Source: Gemmatimonadaceae bacterium (GTDB lineage Bacteria > Gemmatimonadota > Gemmatimonadetes > Gemmatimonadales > Gemmatimonadaceae). Taken from it: DNA of 6,867 nt. Both the position numbers and the translations under genes were made by a program. Positions 5,250-6,867 of this stretch are shown in pieces (the first letter of the stretch is position 1; the number at the start of each line of letters is the position of its first letter). Where the stretch lies: positions 1 to 6,867 of the forward strand of contig JABFXM010000592.1 of the NCBI GenBank assembly GCA_013361745.1, read 5' to 3'. The notes under the pieces are model-generated. The model did no database searches and was not told the DNA's origin. It saw only the letters and a list, made by a program, of their open reading frames with translations.

Positions 5250-6419
5250 TCAAGTCGTCGCATACAGCTCTCTCGCCACGACCAGACGTTGAATCTCCGA
5301 GGTCCCCTCGTAAATCTCCGTCACCTTCGCGTCCCGGAAGAGCCGCTCGACCGGGAAGTCCGTGATGTAGCCGTAGCCGCCGAAGATCTGGACGGCCTGG
5401 GTGGTCACCCACATCGCGGTCTCGCTCGCGAAGAGCTTGCTCATGCTGCTGAACTGCGTGATCGACTCGCCGCGATCCTTCGCCGCCGCGGTCGCGTGCA
5501 GCAGGGCGCGCGCCGCGGTGACGCGCGTGGACATGTCGGCGAGCTTGAACTGGATCGCCTCGAAGTCCCTGATCATCGTCCCGAACTGCCGCCGCTCGCC
5601 GGCGTAGCGCAGCGAGTACTCGAAGGCGGCGCGGGCGATGCCGATGGACTGCGCCGCGATGCCGAGCCGCCCGTTGTCGAGCGACTGCAGCGCGTAGACG
5701 AAGCCGCGGTGGACGTCGCCTAACGCGCGGTCGGCAGGGACGCGCATCCCGTCGAAGTTGAGCGACACCGTCGGCGAGGCGCGCATCCCCATCTTGTCCT
5801 CCTTCTTGCCGACAGAGAAGCCGGGGAGGTCCGGGGTGACGATGAAGGCGCCGATGCCCTTGGCTCCCTTGCGGTCGCCGGGAGAATCCGTCCGCGCCAT
5901 CACGATGATCACGTCGGCCTCGTTGCCGTGCGAGACCCAGGACTTCGTGCCGGTGATGACCCAGTCGTCGCCGTCGCGCACCGCCTGCGTGCGCAGCGAG
6001 GCCGCGTCGCTCCCGGACTCGGGCTCGCTGAGGGCGAAGGCGCCGAGCATCTCGCCGCGCGCCATCGGGGCGAGGAAGCGCTTCTTCTGCGCCTCCGTCC
6101 CCCACTTCAGGATCATCTGCGTCGGGAGGGAGTTGTGCACTCCCATCAGGATCGACACGGCGGCGTCGACAGTCGCGATCTCCTCGAGCGCGATGAGGTA
6201 GGTGCCGGTGTCGAGGCCGAGGCCGTCGTACTCGGGGGGAATGAGCATCCCGAGAAAGCCGAGCGCTCCCATCTTGCCGACGAGCGACCGCTCGAAGTGG
6301 CGGTCGCGGTCCCACTGCACCGAGTACGGCGCGATCTCGTCGCGCGCGAAGTCGCGCGCCACGCGCTGGATCTCGCGCTGCTCCTCGGTGAGGTGGAGAA
6401 GAAGTCGGGGCTGGGCCAT
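5250..6419 (-). CDS. acyl-CoA dehydrogenase (short/branched-chain type)
   Basis: FAD enzyme that introduces the alpha-beta double bond into acyl-CoA and passes electrons to electron-transfer flavoprotein. The 389-residue protein is full length for the short-chain/branched-chain branch. Seen in order: N-terminal helical domain from TEEQREIQRVARDFARDEIAP (11-31), the flavin-contact segment FALSEPESGSDA (128-139), the beta-domain motif TGTKSWVSHG (156-165), RQFG in the C-terminal helical domain, IFGGYGYITDFPVERLFRD, and IYEGTSEIQRLVVAR (369-383) in which E371 is the expected catalytic base. The exact chain length or branching of the substrate cannot be decided. It follows hbd by 20 bases and precedes leucine dehydrogenase, so a branched acyl-CoA such as isovaleryl- or 2-methylbutyryl-CoA, or butyryl-CoA, is plausible. 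No strong Shine-Dalgarno precedes the ATG at 6419-6417. Confidence 0.95.
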   Translation of the reverse strand: MAQPRLLLHLTEEQREIQRVARDFARDEIAPYSVQWDRDRHFERSLVGKMGALGFLGMLIPPEYDGLGLDTGTYLIALEEIATVDAAVSILMGVHNSLPTQMILKWGTEAQKKRFLAPMARGEMLGAFALSEPESGSDAASLRTQAVRDGDDWVITGTKSWVSHGNEADVIIVMARTDSPGDRKGAKGIGAFIVTPDLPGFSVGKKEDKMGMRASPTVSLNFDGMRVPADRALGDVHRGFVYALQSLDNGRLGIAAQSIGIARAAFEYSLRYAGERRQFGTMIRDFEAIQFKLADMSTRVTAARALLHATAAAKDRGESITQFSSMSKLFASETAMWVTTQAVQIFGGYGYITDFPVERLFRDAKVTEIYEGTSEIQRLVVARELYATT

Positions 6420-6439
6420 GGGACGGGAAGCCTAACGGC

Positions 6440-6867
6440 TCACGCGGCGTACGAGTAGAAGCCGCGTCCCGACTTGCGGCCGAGCCATCCGGCGGCGACG
6501 TACTTTCTCAGGAGCGGGCAGGGGCGGTACTTCGGGTCACCGAGCCCGTTCTGGAGCACCTCCAGGATCGCGACACACGTGTCGAGGCCGATGAGGTCCG
6601 CGAGGGCGAGGGGGCCCATCGGGTGGTTCATCCCGAGCTTCATCACCGTGTCGATCGCCTCCGGCGTGCCGACGCCCTCCATGAGACAGTAGACCGCCTC
6701 GTTGATCATCGGCATCAGGATCCGGTTCGCGACGAAGCCCGGGTAGTCGTTCACCTCGACCGGCGTCTTGCCGACGGCCTTCGCCAGCTCGAGAGTCGTC
6801 CGCGTCGTCTCGTCGGAGGTCGCGAGCCCACGGATCACCTCGACGAGCTGCATCACCGGGACGGGAT
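6440..6867 (-). CDS. hbd: 3-hydroxybutyryl-CoA dehydrogenase, partial (C-terminal domain), N-terminal side cut by window edge
   Basis: Oxidises 3-hydroxyacyl-CoA to 3-oxoacyl-CoA with NAD(P) in beta-oxidation or butyrate/PHB metabolism; cytoplasmic. About 142 codons are visible and the frame is open to the window end: [13 protein letters not shown] at the edge fits the family's HFFNPxPxMxLVEVI motif, whose catalytic His lies just outside. The rest is the all-helical C-terminal domain: [27 protein letters not shown] (the PGFxxNR motif), [30 protein letters not shown], and the terminal [25 protein letters not shown] ending in the typical GRKxGRGFYxY motif. An in-frame GTG at 6856 is internal, not a start. 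The stop TGA at 6442-6440 is 20 bases before the acyl-CoA dehydrogenase start, so the two beta-oxidation steps are probably cotranscribed. Confidence 0.95.
   Translation of the reverse strand, partial: PVPVMQLVEVIRGLATSDETTRTTLELAKAVGKTPVEVNDYPGFVANRILMPMINEAVYCLMEGVGTPEAIDTVMKLGMNHPMGPLALADLIGLDTCVAILEVLQNGLGDPKYRPCPLLRKYVAAGWLGRKSGRGFYSYAA

Noticed and set aside
5188..6315. Second minus-strand frame of 375 residues over the acyl-CoA dehydrogenase gene
   Set aside because: Out-of-frame reading of the same strand; the frame ending at 5250 carries all family motifs.
6430..6437. Possible integron attC core (GCCTAAC)
   Set aside because: No matching GTTAGGC partner with folded-arm geometry nearby and no integrase or cassette structure in the window.

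Overview
The window is a GC-rich bacterial chromosome segment in which every supported gene lies on the minus strand, so transcription runs from right to left. Codon use, the acyl-CoA/branched-chain metabolism and the presence of a TIGR04138-like (Minf_1886) protein suggest a Gemmatimonadota-type or related soil/sediment lineage (Planctomycetes/Verrucomicrobia-like gene content is also compatible). This assignment is an inference. No rRNA, tRNA, CRISPR array, transposase or phage gene is visible.

Layout in transcription order. (1) 6867-6440: C-terminal part of a 3-hydroxybutyryl-CoA dehydrogenase (hbd), cut by the window edge. (2) 6419-5250: an acyl-CoA dehydrogenase, complete. (3) 5249-5044: an intergenic stretch almost completely filled by a 182-bp imperfect palindrome (5066-5247). 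(4) 5043-3973: leucine dehydrogenase. (5) 3962-3474: ribose-5-phosphate isomerase B (rpiB). (6) 3477-2206: serine hydroxymethyltransferase (glyA), overlapping rpiB by 4 bases. (7) 2205-1810: a 396-bp non-coding gap with a 12-bp perfect stem-loop on the glyA side and an 18-bp operator-like dyad on the other. (8) 1809-1423: a Minf_1886/TIGR04138-like conserved hypothetical. (9) 1349-1152: a 65-residue zinc-ribbon protein. (10) 1118-279: a MEMO1-family protein (AmmeMemoRadiSam protein B, amrB). (11) 282-1: N-terminal part of an NAD(P)H-hydrate epimerase (YjeF_N), overlapping amrB by 4 bases and cut by the window edge.

How the genes may work together: hbd and the acyl-CoA dehydrogenase are beta-oxidation steps, and leucine dehydrogenase makes the branched 2-oxo acids that feed branched acyl-CoAs, so the right half reads as a branched-chain amino acid/fatty acid metabolism group joined to rpiB-glyA (pentose phosphate and one-carbon metabolism). 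The left half is a second transcription group of poorly characterised and metabolite-repair genes.

The coding content is mostly conserved housekeeping metabolism. I see no defence system, biosynthetic cluster or new multi-gene system. The least explained signal is the 182-bp gapless palindrome between the acyl-CoA dehydrogenase and leucine dehydrogenase genes: it could be a repeat element or a large mRNA hairpin within an operon.
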